From Diadophis punctatus similis (lineage: Eukaryota; Chordata; Lepidosauria; Squamata; Dipsadidae), in NCBI GenBank assembly GCA_023053685.1, contig JALIGW010000015.1:246001-310000 (forward strand): a DNA stretch of 64,000 nucleotides, read 5' to 3'. Every line of letters starts with the position of its first letter. The first letter of the stretch is position 1. The notes beneath the pieces are model-generated. The model worked only from the letters and a program-made list of their open reading frames with translations, did no database searches and had not been told where the DNA came from. A program made the position numbers and the translations under genes. Shown here one piece after another: positions 52,945 to 63,088 of the stretch.

Positions 52945-53315
52945 GCCAGTTTGATCTGGTGGAAAAGGTAGCAGGCTAAAAACCAGGAGACTGGGAGTTC
53001 TAGTCTTGCCTTAAGTATGAAAGCCAGTTGGGTGGCTTTGGACCAATCACTAGGAGATTGTCAATTCTAGTTCTTAGGCATGAAAGCTAGCTGGGTAACT
53101 CTGGACCAATCACTAAGAGACTGTGAATTCTAGTCCCACCTTAGTCATGAAAGCTGGCTGGGTGACTGGACTAATCACTAGTAGATTATGAATTCTAGTC
53201 CTGCCTTAGTCATGGAAGCCATTGGGTGACTTTGAGCCAACTACCAGGAGACTCTGAATTCTAGTCACACTTAGACATAAAAGTGTGATTTTTGGATCAG
53301 TTACTCCCTGTCAGC
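52945..53315 (+). repeat. SINE-derived minisatellite, about 5 diverged copies
   Basis: The head TTTGATCTGGTGGAAAAGGT leads into five copies of about 65-67 bp (GGAGACTGGGAGTTCTAGTC, TGAAAGCCAGTTGGGTGGCT, GGACCAATCACTAGGAGATT), then the single-copy continuation TCCCTGTCAGCCCA. The same segment as at 22.7 and 38.2 kb, but in the opposite orientation and more diverged. Confidence 0.88.
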
Positions 53316-54366
53316 CCACAAACATTAGGCCCACAATATGGTGACAAGCCAATTGGTCAATTCCTATCATAACCAATGTATCAACATTTGATTGGTCCCC
53401 CCCCCCAAAAAACCCAGATCCTTCACTTTCTGGAAAACATTAGGAAGAAAAAAATAATAATTTTCATTGATCACGATGGGGATATAACCCATTGAAGTTT
53501 GTTGGTAATCAACCTTGCTAGTTTTTCCAATGCCACAAAATTCTGTCCCCTCCCCAAAAAAGCCTCACTTAACATAGGTGCCTTTTACTGGAAATAGTGA
53601 ATGAGTGTGCAAGCTGCAGATTTATTAAGCGATAAACCTAAACCAAAATATAAGTAACTCAGACACAAACATGTAGTGGGGTGTGTGTAAATATATATAT
53701 ATATATATCACCCTCTCTTTCATCATCACAGTGGCTTAAAAAAGCGATGCATAAAAATAACCCGAGTTTAACCTGAGCACAAACTGGCAATTTTGGCTCA
53801 AACCGAGCAGGAGTTAAATACTCTCTCTGTCAACATATATTGAATAAATGCACAGTAGTCCTGCGGAGAACGTATCTGGGGAGGAGAAGCTAGGGCCTGC
53901 CAAAACGTATCAGAAGAAACACAGTTCCCCATCCTGTTACAGAAATTAAATCTTAGATCATCTTTTAACTTCAAAGCAGATGGAGGCAAAAACTTCTTTA
54001 ACTGCCCTTTCAAATGCTGTATTCACACAACCCTGTTTCCCTTTCAACCATTGGCTATGTTTACATGCCATGCTAACTGTGATTTACTGCATGAATCCAG
54101 TTGCTTCGGTCCTTGGGTCTTTAGCTAGTTATTCACATTTTAAATATGTAGGTTGTGCAAACCCAGCCAGCCAGGGTCAGGACAAGCCATGGTAAGTCAA
54201 GTAAGTCTACAGCCAGGGTTCTATCGTGGTTAGTATGATGATGGAGCAAGAGAAATTCAGCTCCAAGTCCCCATGTATTCCTGGTTTTAAGGTCAGGGAT
54301 TTGGTCTGTCTCAGATTGGATTGACACAACACAAACAATTACAAGCAAACATACGTATTGCAGTGG
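53316..54366. other. single-copy sequence; (TA)n at 53692-53709
   Basis: No recognised gene or interspersed repeat. Confidence 0.4.
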
Positions 54367-54597
54367 GTACAATAGCAATAGTACTTCGGCTTATATGCCG
54401 CTTCACAGTGCTTTACAGCCCTCACTAAGCGGTTTACAAATGTCAGCATATTGCCCCCCACAATCTGGGTCCTCTTTTTACCGACCTCAGAAGAATGAAA
54501 GGCTGAGTCAACCTTCAACCATTGAGAATCGAACTGCTGGCAGTTGGCAGAATTAGCCTGCAATACTGCATTCTAACCACTGCGCCACCGCGGCTCA
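54367..54597 (-). mobile_element. tRNA-derived squamate SINE
   Basis: AATAGCAATAGTACTTCGGC, GCCGCTTCACAGTGCTTTAC, CACAATCTGGGTCCTCTTTT and CACTGCGCCACCGCGGCTC. Confidence 0.9.
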
Positions 54598-54650
54598 CTA
54601 AGGCAGGACTAGAACTCACCACATCCTGGTTTCTAGCCTGGTGCATTCGG
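54598..54650 (-). mobile_element. head fragment of the minisatellite-source SINE
   Basis: AAGGCAGGACTAGAACTCAC and ATCCTGGTTTCTAGCCTGGT, single copy; the preceding SINE appears inserted into it. Confidence 0.65.
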
Positions 54651-55195
54651 AGGGTCTCTTTAAAGGGAAATTACTCTGCAATGTTTTAAATTTAGTATCT
54701 ACCAAGCCGCCCATGAATGGACAAAGTCAGGTTCAGGCTGAATGTGCCAATTTTCCAGCACTGTGTAAATTTGAAATGTTTGAGATCTGGAACACCCCTG
54801 GAGCCAGAAGCGAAATCATGAAATCATAGGCAATCAAGTGCTCCCATTTTTAAGAGCCTCTTTGCAGCCTGCCAAGCCAAGAATCACAAAGGTTTGCTTT
54901 CCACCCCAAGATATCCCGCAATTCTCTCCTTGGTGCCTGGGACTTTTGGCCTCCTGTCAATCTTCCTCCCTTCCTTTTGCTTCCCAGTGAACAAAGCTAG
55001 ATGTCTTGTCTCTTGGGGGGGCATGGGGGGAGGGAGCAGCAAAAGAAATATTTGGATGGGGAGAAGGGGCAACTGAAAACCTGCAGAGGTTGAGAAACTC
55101 AACAACCCTATCAAAAATAGCTGGTGCTGAAGGATGCTGGGAGTCATAGTTCAGGACAGGTTATAGGTTAACCATTGCTGGAGGAGGCAGAATAG
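54651..55195. other. single-copy sequence, nothing recognised
   Basis: No recognised element. Confidence 0.35.
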
Positions 55196-55198
55196 AGC

Positions 55199-55288
55199 AG
55201 TGTTTCTCATGCTGGCTGGCTGGGGAATTCTGGGAGTTGAAGTCCACACATTGTCAAGTTGCCACGTTTGAGAAAACACTCGCAATCC
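55199..55288. mobile_element. palindromic hAT MITE with shortened left arm
   Basis: CAGTGTTTCTCATGCTGGCT and GTTGCCACGTTTGAGAAAACACT. The left arm lost most of its length. Confidence 0.8.
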
Positions 55289-55296
55289 CTTATGCG

Positions 55297-55650
55297 GGAG
55301 TCTCCAACCTTGGCAACTTTACAACTTGGCTGGCTGAGAAATTCTGGGAGTTGAAGTCCATAAGTCGTAAATAACACTTAGACTTATATAGCACTTATAT
55401 ACCGCTTCATAGTGCTTTTGCAGCCCCCTCTAAGCGGTTTACAGAGTCAGCATATTGCCCCCAACAATCTGGGTGCTCATTTTATCCACCTCGGAAGGAT
55501 GGAAGGATGAGTCAACCTTGAGCCGGTGAGATTTGAACCGCTGAACTGTAGCTAGCAGTCCGCTGAAGTAGCTTGCAGTGCTGCACTCTAACCACTGCAC
55601 CACCTCGGCTCCTATTAAAGTTGCCAAGGTTGGAGACTCCTGCCTTATGA
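55297..55650. mobile_element. palindromic hAT MITE split by a SINE
   Basis: GGGAGTCTCCAACCTTGGCA on the left and TGCCAAGGTTGGAGACTCCT on the right (from 55619). CCTTATG flanks both ends. The SINE at 55371-55614 sits in the right arm. Confidence 0.85.
55371..55614 (-). mobile_element. tRNA-derived SINE nested in a MITE
   Basis: AACACTTAGACTTATATAGC, CCGCTTCATAGTGCTTTTGC, AACAATCTGGGTGCTCATTT and CACTGCACCACCTCGGCTCC. Confidence 0.9.
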
Positions 55651-55786
55651 TTCTTGAGTTTTCTTTTTCCTCTCCCTTTCAACTATGGAAGAGATAAAAA
55701 GCGTAGGGAAAAATATTACCACAGGGTCGTCGGAATTTAAAAACCTACTTACCCACATATATAACGTGGCTTTCTTCCATAAGTAT

Positions 55787-55925
55787 TTGAACTGAAGAAG
55801 CTTCCTGGATGTGAAACGTCTTCAAGAAGAAACCAAGAAAGTCCAGTTGCCTTTGGAAAAAGCACCTCTGAGACAAACATGATCTGGATGACCGAGAATT
55901 TGCATGGACAATTCAGCAAGAGGTA
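55787..55925 (+). mobile_element. structured repeat (Penelope-like LTR candidate)
   Basis: AACTGAAGAAGCTTCCTGGA, GTGAAACGTCTTCAAG, AAGTCCAGTTGCCTTTGG and GATCTGGATGACCGAGAATT. Confidence 0.6.
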
Positions 55926-55984
55926 CTATCAATATTATATCCCCATCCCAATCTAATCTAAAGGCATCTTCCCATTCAGTCACA

Positions 55985-56063
55985 TAACATAAGCCGTCCT
56001 GAGTCCTCAGGGAGTAGGGCGGCATATAAGAACTCTAAAATAAATAAAATAAAATAAATAAAC
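55985..56063 (+). mobile_element. LINE/SINE 3' tail (L2-like)
   Basis: AGCCGTCCTGAGTCCTCAGG, GAGTAGGGCGGCATATAAGA and an AAATA-rich tail. Confidence 0.7.
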
Positions 56064-56257
56064 AACCTTTGATCATGGTTCCAATAATCAGCCAAATTGC
56101 ATTGTAGGTCATAGCACCCTCATCTAGAAAGCATCTAGAACCAGGGTATGAAACTTGATTTCATTGAGTGCCGCATCAGGGTTGTGTTTGACCTCGGGAG
56201 AGGCTGGGGGGGCAGGGGGGCATGGCCAGCATGATGTCATTTGTGCCGGGAGGGGAG

Positions 56258-57116
56258 TGTCACGTAGTGAATATTGTCAGTTGTATGTCTATGCAGGGTG
56301 ATGCACCCCTATCCTAATATTATGGTACATTCCAATACAAGCAGAACACGTGATATGATGAGTGCGCATGTGTGCATTCCTAAACCACCATTAATTTTTC
56401 TTCTGCCTTAGCTGTTGACCTGAACGGTCGTGTTTTCTTAGCAAAGATGTAATTACTCAGGATTTATTGTTTTTGTACTGAAATAAATATTTTCTATTAG
56501 ACTTTTAATCTCGGCTTTATTTCGAACTGTCTGAATTCCAAGAAAAGATCTAAATTGCCTCTATGAGATCTTATTCTCATTTCAACAACCCCAGTCTTTC
56601 TCCTCCTCCTCCTCCTCCTCCTCCTCCTCCTCCTCCTCCTCCTCCTCCTCCTCCTCCTCCTCCTCCTCCTCCTCCTCCTCCTCCCTGCAAACACCCCTCC
56701 CTTCTAGCACTGATACTGCTACCCTAGTTGGGTTATGAAACATCTGCAAGAAAACAACCAAGCTCAGAGAGCATCAAGGACCCCTGTCACGTAGTGAATA
56801 TTGTCAGTTGTATGTCTATGCAGGGTGATGCACCCCTATCTAATATTATGGTACATTCCAATATAAGCAGAACATGTGATATGATCTGTTCTTTGCGCAT
56901 GTGTGCATTCCTAAACCACCATTAATTCTCTTCTGCCTTAGCTGTTGACCTGAACGGTCATGTTTCTCAGCAAAGATGTAATTATTCAGGATTTATTGTT
57001 TTTGTACTGAAATAAATATTTCTATTAGACTTTTAATCTCGGCTTTATTTCTAACTGTCTGAATTCCAAGAAAAGATCTAAATCGCCTCTATGAGATATT
57101 ATTCTCATCCCCAACA
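56258..57116 (+). mobile_element. miniature LTR retrotransposon (TRIM-like), two 330-bp LTRs, 5-bp TSD
   Basis: LTR 1 is 56258-56587 and LTR 2 is 56785-57116, both starting TGTCACGTAGTGAATATTGT and ending in CAACA. They differ at only a few percent of positions. GGGAG at 56253-56257 and 57117-57121 is a perfect 5-bp duplication. Each LTR has ACTGAAATAAATA, a likely polyadenylation signal. The interior is only 197 bp, with no gag or pol frame. It holds (CTC)n at 56601-56683 and GAAACATCTGCAAGAAAACA. I see no TGG-type primer site after LTR 1 and no clear polypurine tract before LTR 2. Confidence 0.88.
56601..56684. repeat. (CTC)n microsatellite inside the miniature LTR element
   Basis: About 28 CTC units, uninterrupted. 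Confidence 0.97.
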
Positions 57117-57261
57117 GGGAGCTTGTGGTGGCCCAAGCGCTCTGGCGGTGAAAACGGAGCTCGGGAGGGCCACAAGCGGGGTGGTCCTTTGCTATTTCCA
57201 GGTCAGTCCCGCGGGCCGGATCTGGCTCCTGGACCTTGAGCTTGACACCCCTGATCTAGAA

Positions 57262-58328
57262 CATCTTCAGAAGCCTCCTTGATCAAGAACCCTTGAGGTG
57301 CCCTCAAATCCATAGATCTTTGCTCCATTTTATCCAGCAATTTTCAGGCACTGATGAAATCTGGACCACAAGTTGTTGTTGTTGTTTTTAAAAAAGAAGC
57401 AATTGTGAGGATTTGAGGAGGGGGTGGCAGAGGAATGCACAACTTAATGACAATGAGGTTTTAACCACTTTCAGATACAAACTCTTTTGTCTCACCCTCT
57501 CTCTCTACCCTTCCCTTTCCACCCCCGCCCTTCAATGGAGCTTGTTAAGAAGTGAAATATTAGAGTAAGGGACACCATTCATAAAACTGTAATAATGATG
57601 AAGAGGGCCTCTCGTTCAACCCGGTGACCGCAGTGGAATTTTTTTTTTTTAAGGGTTTGGGATCTCCCGATGCAGACAGTGGGGTGGCTGTGAATTTACC
57701 CCCATTTGCCTTTCATTCGAACCAAACAGGCGAAAACTTGTGTGGAGAGCTAACGCGGAAAAAGAACTTTTGAGCCTCAGAGGGGATAGAAACCCGTTCT
57801 CAGCCCGTGCTCTGAAAATAACCATGAAAACCAACATTCAAACAATGCATTTCCCCATTCCAAAAAGCACACTTCAAAAGTTTTTTACACGCCCATTTAA
57901 GATGGGAGCCGTTACTTGTGGCTGAAAAAACCTAAATCGAAAGACGCAAGGGACGATTTCCTTCTTCCTGTAAAGAGAGGCGGAAAAAGAACAGAAGGAG
58001 ATCGCCCCACCCCAACTTCATAAATAAAAATAGCAGGCTGAACTTGATTAGCCCCCTGTTTAGGAAACACAGCTCCTGGATTCGGTTATTTGGAGCTGTT
58101 AAGAAAATCTCCATAGATCAACTGTGTTAGGAGCAGCTTGCTAATTGCTGAACCGATCAGTCAAAAGTTGCACAAGCTGGCACATAAATAAAGCAATATT
58201 ATGGGACAAATGTTCAGATGTTATTTCTTTTTTTAAAAGCTGGTATCCTCCCATTTTGTTTACAGAAAGGTGTTTCCTTTGGGTCCAAGAGATAAATAGA
58301 TGAGAGATAGATAAATAAATTCCACTTT
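57262..58328. other. single-copy sequence, nothing recognised
   Basis: About 1 kb free of recognised repeats, 7-8 kb upstream of NKD1. No supported coding frame. Confidence 0.4.
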
Positions 58329-58331
58329 AAC

Positions 58332-58690
58332 AGAATAAAAGAGTTGGAATGGGACCTTGGAGGTCTTCTAGTCCAACCTCCTGTTGAAACGGGAAACCCC
58401 AAACCATTTCAGACAAATGCTTGTCCAATCTCTTCTTAATATCCTCCAGTTGTTGGAGCACCCACAACTTCTGGAGGCAAGCTGTTCTACATGTTTATTG
58501 TTCTCACTGTCAGAAAATTCCTCTTAGTTCTCGGTTACTTCTTTCCTTGATTAGTTTCCATCCGTTGCTTCTTGTCCTGCCTTCAGGTGTTTTGGACAAT
58601 AGGTTGACCACTCTCTTCTTGGTGGCAACCCCTTTGATATTGGAACACTGCTATCATGTTCCCCTGTAGTCCTTCTTTTCATTAAACACA
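58332..58690 (-). mobile_element. CR1/L3 LINE 3' part
   Basis: AATAAAAGAGTTGGAATGGG, GGTCTTCTAGTCCAACCTCC, TGGTTGCTTCTTGTCC-like segments and CACTGCTATCATGTTCCCCT. Confidence 0.85.
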
Positions 58691-58915
58691 GACACTTAAA
58701 CACGATTAAACATGACATATTAATATTGATTGTTTCCTGATTGCTTATTTGTACCCTATGACAATCATTAAGTGTTGTACCTCATGATTCTCGACAAATG
58801 TATCTTTTCTTTTATGTACACTGAGAGCACATGCACCAAAGACAAATTCCTTGTGTGTCCAATCACACTTGGCCAATAAAGAATTCTATTCCATTCCATT
58901 CCATTCTACACTGAG
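58691..58915 (+). mobile_element. LINE 3' UTR with (TTCCA)n tail
   Basis: GTACCCTATGACAATCATTA, CACATGCACCAAAGACAAAT and TTGGCCAATAAAGAATTC are the reverse complement of the 3' UTR at 34.8-34.9 kb. Ends in a short (ATTCC)n run. Confidence 0.8.
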
Positions 58916-59595
58916 CGAAGTCAACGACAGTAGGATGAAGACAAAAATTATAAGCCATGCACATCAAAAGCAGGTAGAACTTCAATCCACGCCAGCTGCA
59001 AAACAACCTCAAGTCAGAAGAGCCCAACCCTGTTCTTCCTTTTGCATCTTGCAACAGCTTATATTTAACCTGCGGGTTTTTTCCCCCCACTTGCCATACA
59101 ACCTCAGATATATTAATGTGTCACCCTATAAAAGGTGCATCGGTTGTCAAAACAAGCATTCTTTCAAAACAAAACCATCATTCTAGGGAAGACATTCATT
59201 TTTATCACAGAAATTCTCCCCAGCAATGACAGCTGTAGTTTTTCTCATCTCAACGTATCTTTTTGAACGTTGCTCCGTACCCAAAAATAATTATTTTGAA
59301 ACAACATACAATGCATATTTATCATAGCAAGTAGCCAGATATTTTACCTTCTTCTCTATCTTAAAATCTGCTTTATTGGTCCATTCTGTCTGGTCTTCTA
59401 TTTTCGTCTTTCTGTTATCATTTTACTCTTCTGATTGCTCATCTTAAAACCTGCTAATGCACCAAATTCTTTTAATGTCCCCGTTAGTATTTTAATTAAA
59501 AAGAAATGATGGAAACCTATGGTAAATACACTCTCTACCATGAAAAATGAGCTATCAGTCCTCTGTACAGACTTACTATTTTACATGGGTGGTAT
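58916..59595. other. single-copy sequence, nothing recognised
   Basis: No recognised element. Confidence 0.4.
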
Positions 59596-59598
59596 CTA

Positions 59599-59916
59599 CA
59601 GCTAGTCCTTGTCTTACAGCAGTTCATTTAGTGACCATTCAGAGTTACAACGGCACTGATAAAAGTGACCTCTGACCATTTTTCGCTGTTATGTCCTTTG
59701 TAGCATCCCCATGATCACGTAATCAAAATTCGGGTTCTTGGCAACTGGTTCATATTTATGACCGTTGCTGTGTCCCCGGTCATGTGATCCCCTTTTGCGA
59801 CCTTTGGGCAAGCAAAGTCCATGGGGAAGCCAGATTCACTGAACAACCAGGTTACTAACTTATCAACTGCAGTGATTCACTTAACAACGGTGGCAAGAAA
59901 GGTCGTAAAATGAGGT
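59599..59916. mobile_element. Tigger-like MITE, right end cut by a SINE
   Basis: CAGCTAGTCCTTGTCTTACA after TA, the usual internal order to GGTCGTAAAATGAGG, then the SINE begins. Confidence 0.82.
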
Positions 59917-60142
59917 AGCAATAGCAATAGCACTTATATACTGCTTTACAGTGCTTTACAGCCCTCTCTAAGCATTTTACAGAGTCAGCCTCTTGTCCCC
60001 AACAATCTGGGTCCTCATTTTACCGACCTCGGAAGGATGGAAGGCTGAGTCCACATTGCCTGTTGAGATTCGAACTGCCAAATTACAAGCAGCTGGCAGT
60101 CATCAGAAGTAGCCTGCAGTACTGCACTCTAACCAATGTGTT
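59917..60142 (-). mobile_element. tRNA-derived squamate SINE
   Basis: AGCAATAGCAATAGCACTTA, CAACAATCTGGGTCCTCATT and CTGCACTCTAACCAATGTGT. Confidence 0.88.
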
Positions 60143-60312
60143 ACACATAGAGAAAATAGTTTGTCGTCTATAAGGAAAAAAGAAAAAAACCCTGTCTGGA
60201 TGGCCCCTGGAGGGGCCGAAAGGCAAAAAGAATCAATATGCTCCATCCCATTTTTGGGTATACCAGGGTGATTCAACAGAAAAAACATATATACCCTTCC
60301 CTGGTATAAGCT
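60143..60312. other. unassigned
   Basis: No recognised element. Confidence 0.3.
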
Positions 60313-60324
60313 GATATAGGAGGA

Positions 60325-60493
60325 GAGCTTGTGGCTTAGAAGTTAAAGCTACTGCCTTACAGGCAGGCTGCCCAGGTTCAAATCCCAGTAAGGGTATGGC
60401 TAGCTGATATATATATATCAACTAGCCATACCCTTACTGGGATTTGAATCTGAGCAGCTTGCCTGTAAGGCAGTAGCTTTAACTTCTAAGCCT
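60325..60493. mobile_element. head-to-head tRNA-like SINE copies (inverted repeat)
   Basis: The left copy is plus strand: GTGGCTTAGAAGTTAAAGCT, CTGCCTTACAGGCAGGCTGC, AGGTTCAAATCCCAGTAAGG (perfect B box). The right copy is its reverse complement from 60417 to about 60493. A short (AT)n centre, GATATATATATATC, joins the 3' ends. Confidence 0.88.
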
Positions 60494-60494
60494 T

Positions 60495-60988
<494 letters not shown>

Positions 60989-62315
60989 CTTGGGGAATTA
61001 TTATTATTTTTTCCACAGTGTTTATTTCTCCAAGCGTCAGTTCTTTGTCTTGCAGCAAACATTTTGCTGAAGTGAAAGTTTCATCCCCTTAAACTTACAG
61101 GTATTTTGCTGAGAAGGTAGAAAAACTTTTTTTCACCAGTAATCACGAACGAAGAACGGTGTTTATTCCAATCATAAAAGAAGATGAGAGGGTGAAAGGA
61201 GGAGAGGAGGGGTAGAAATCAGCAGTTTTCTGAACTTCAATAAATCCTCTAGCATCTAGAGAAATGACAAGGGAGAAGTTTATTTTTTTTAATGTAGGTG
61301 GGGGGTATTATTTGCATTTCTTAACAATAAGGGTGGTTTATACTCCACCTGGTGCCTTTCCTTACATTACCTTTTATGAGTTTCTCTTTGTGACAACTAT
61401 CTTTGTACAAAGGGCTTCCTTTCCTCCCACCCCCAGCCCTCCCCTCTTCCCATTCTAACTTTCTACCAGGCTTCAATATACAAGCACAATGGAGGCATTG
61501 AACAGAAAACAGTGGGACATCACCTTTGATCTCCTGTTCTAATAACTTGTGTATGTTTGCGTCCAAAAAAACAATGCTCCGAGGGTGTTTTCTTCCTCTT
61601 TCACTCACAAACTGTTTCCTGGTGCCTTGGCTCAGCGGGAAGCGGTTTTCCTAAAGGGACGAGCGTTAATTTTTATATTTTATTTTTAATTGAATTCTTC
61701 TCATTTTTTACTGATGGGGTCCAGAAGCAAGAGCACGCATTTGTGCTTCTTGACAGAAGACAAGTAAATGGGATGCTGGGAGTGGTAATAATTGCTTTGA
61801 TGGCACCCCCTGAGCCAGGAGGGGTTCACACCTGTGTTTATAAAATCCTCATTAGGATCCAGAAAAGACGACTTTCCGCATCTTTGTGGCCACTGAACGT
61901 ACAGGAGATACCCAGCAACTTGATGGAACACAGTTCCTTCTAGACCTCAGTGGCTTTTAGAACGCAAATAGGCAAATGAGATGAGAATTAGTAGTTGTGT
62001 TATTCAACATCCCTCTTGAGGAGTTGCATAAGAGCTACTAGCCTCCTTCAACTGGTATTTGGGAATGGGGAGACCAGGTCTCATGAAACCAGCCAGACAA
62101 CTTGACTTGGCGTGTTCCTCTTCATTTTGTAGACACAAAACAACAAAAGCAACTCCGAAAACCCTTACATCACCTTGCTTCAAAAACAGGAAAGAATAAC
62201 ACAGTACAAAGAGCAAACAAAAAGAACATCATCTTTGACCAGTGTCTTTGGAAGTAATAATGATGTCTTTTCTTCCTTAGACTATAACGTATAAAATAGA
62301 TGGAGTGTCCATTTG
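60989..62315. other. single-copy sequence, nothing recognised
   Basis: About 1.3 kb free of recognised repeats. CCTTTGATC at 61523-61531 fits a TCF/LEF site. No supported coding frame. Confidence 0.4.
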
Positions 62316-62317
62316 GG

Positions 62318-63088
62318 AAAGGAGGGAGGAAGGGAGGGAGGGAAGGAAGAGAGGGAGGGAGGGAGGGAGGAAGGAAGGAAGAAAGGAAGGGGAGAGAGGA
62401 AGGAAAGAAGGAAAGAAGGAAAGAAGGGAGGGGAGAGAGGGAGAGAGGAAGGAAGAAAGGAGTTTGAAAGAGGAAGGAAGGAAGGAAGGAAGGAAGGAAG
62501 GAAGGAAGGAAGGAAGGAAGGAAGGAAGGAAGGAAGGAAGGCGAGAGAGAGAGAGGAAGGAAGGAAGGAAGGAGATTGAAAGAGAGGAAGGAAGGAAGGA
62601 AGGAAGGAAGGAAGGAAGGAAGGAAGGAAGGAAGGAAGGAAGGAAGGAAGGAAGGGGAGAGAGGGAGGGAGGGAGGGAGGGGTGAGAGGGAGAGAGGAAG
62701 GAGTTTGAAAGAGGAAGGAAGGAAGGAAGGAAGGAAGGGGAGAGAGGAAGGAAAGAAGGAAAGAAGGGAGGGGAGAGAGGGAGAGAGGAAGGAAGAAAGG
62801 AGTTTGAAAGAGGAAGGAAGGAAGGAAGGAAGGAAGGAAGGAAAGAAGGAAGGAAAGAAGGAAAGAAGGAAAGAAGGAAGGAAGGGGAGAGAGAGGAAGG
62901 AAGGAAGGAAGGAGATTGAAAGAGAGAAAGGAAGGAAGGAAGGAAGGAAGGGGAGAGAGGAAAGAAGGGAGGGAGGGAGGGGTGAGAGGGAGAGAGGAAG
63001 GAAGGAAGGATTGAAAGAGAGGAAGGAAGGAAGAGAGGGAGGGAGGGAGGGAGAGAGGGAGGGAGGGAGGAAGGGAAAGAGGGGAAAA
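62318..63088. repeat. polypurine block of about 770 bp (GGAA/GGGA/GAAAG)
   Basis: Nearly pure purine on the plus strand, with rare TTT/TT interruptions in a recurring GGAGTTTGAAAGAGGAAGG or GGAGATTGAAAGAGAGG motif at 62459, 62573, 62700, 62800, 62911 and 63009. This reveals a longer-range repeat of about 100-130 bp under the GGAA arrays. Confidence 0.95.

Larger units (their letters stand above)
56141..57253. mobile_element. hAT MITE interrupted by a miniature LTR element
   Basis: Left CCAGGGTATGAAACTTGATT, right AGCTTGACACCCCTG. ATCTAGAA flanks both ends (56133-56140, 57254-57261). Sequence equivalent to the MITE at 42.2 kb, with the LTR element at 56258-57116 inside it. Confidence 0.85.
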
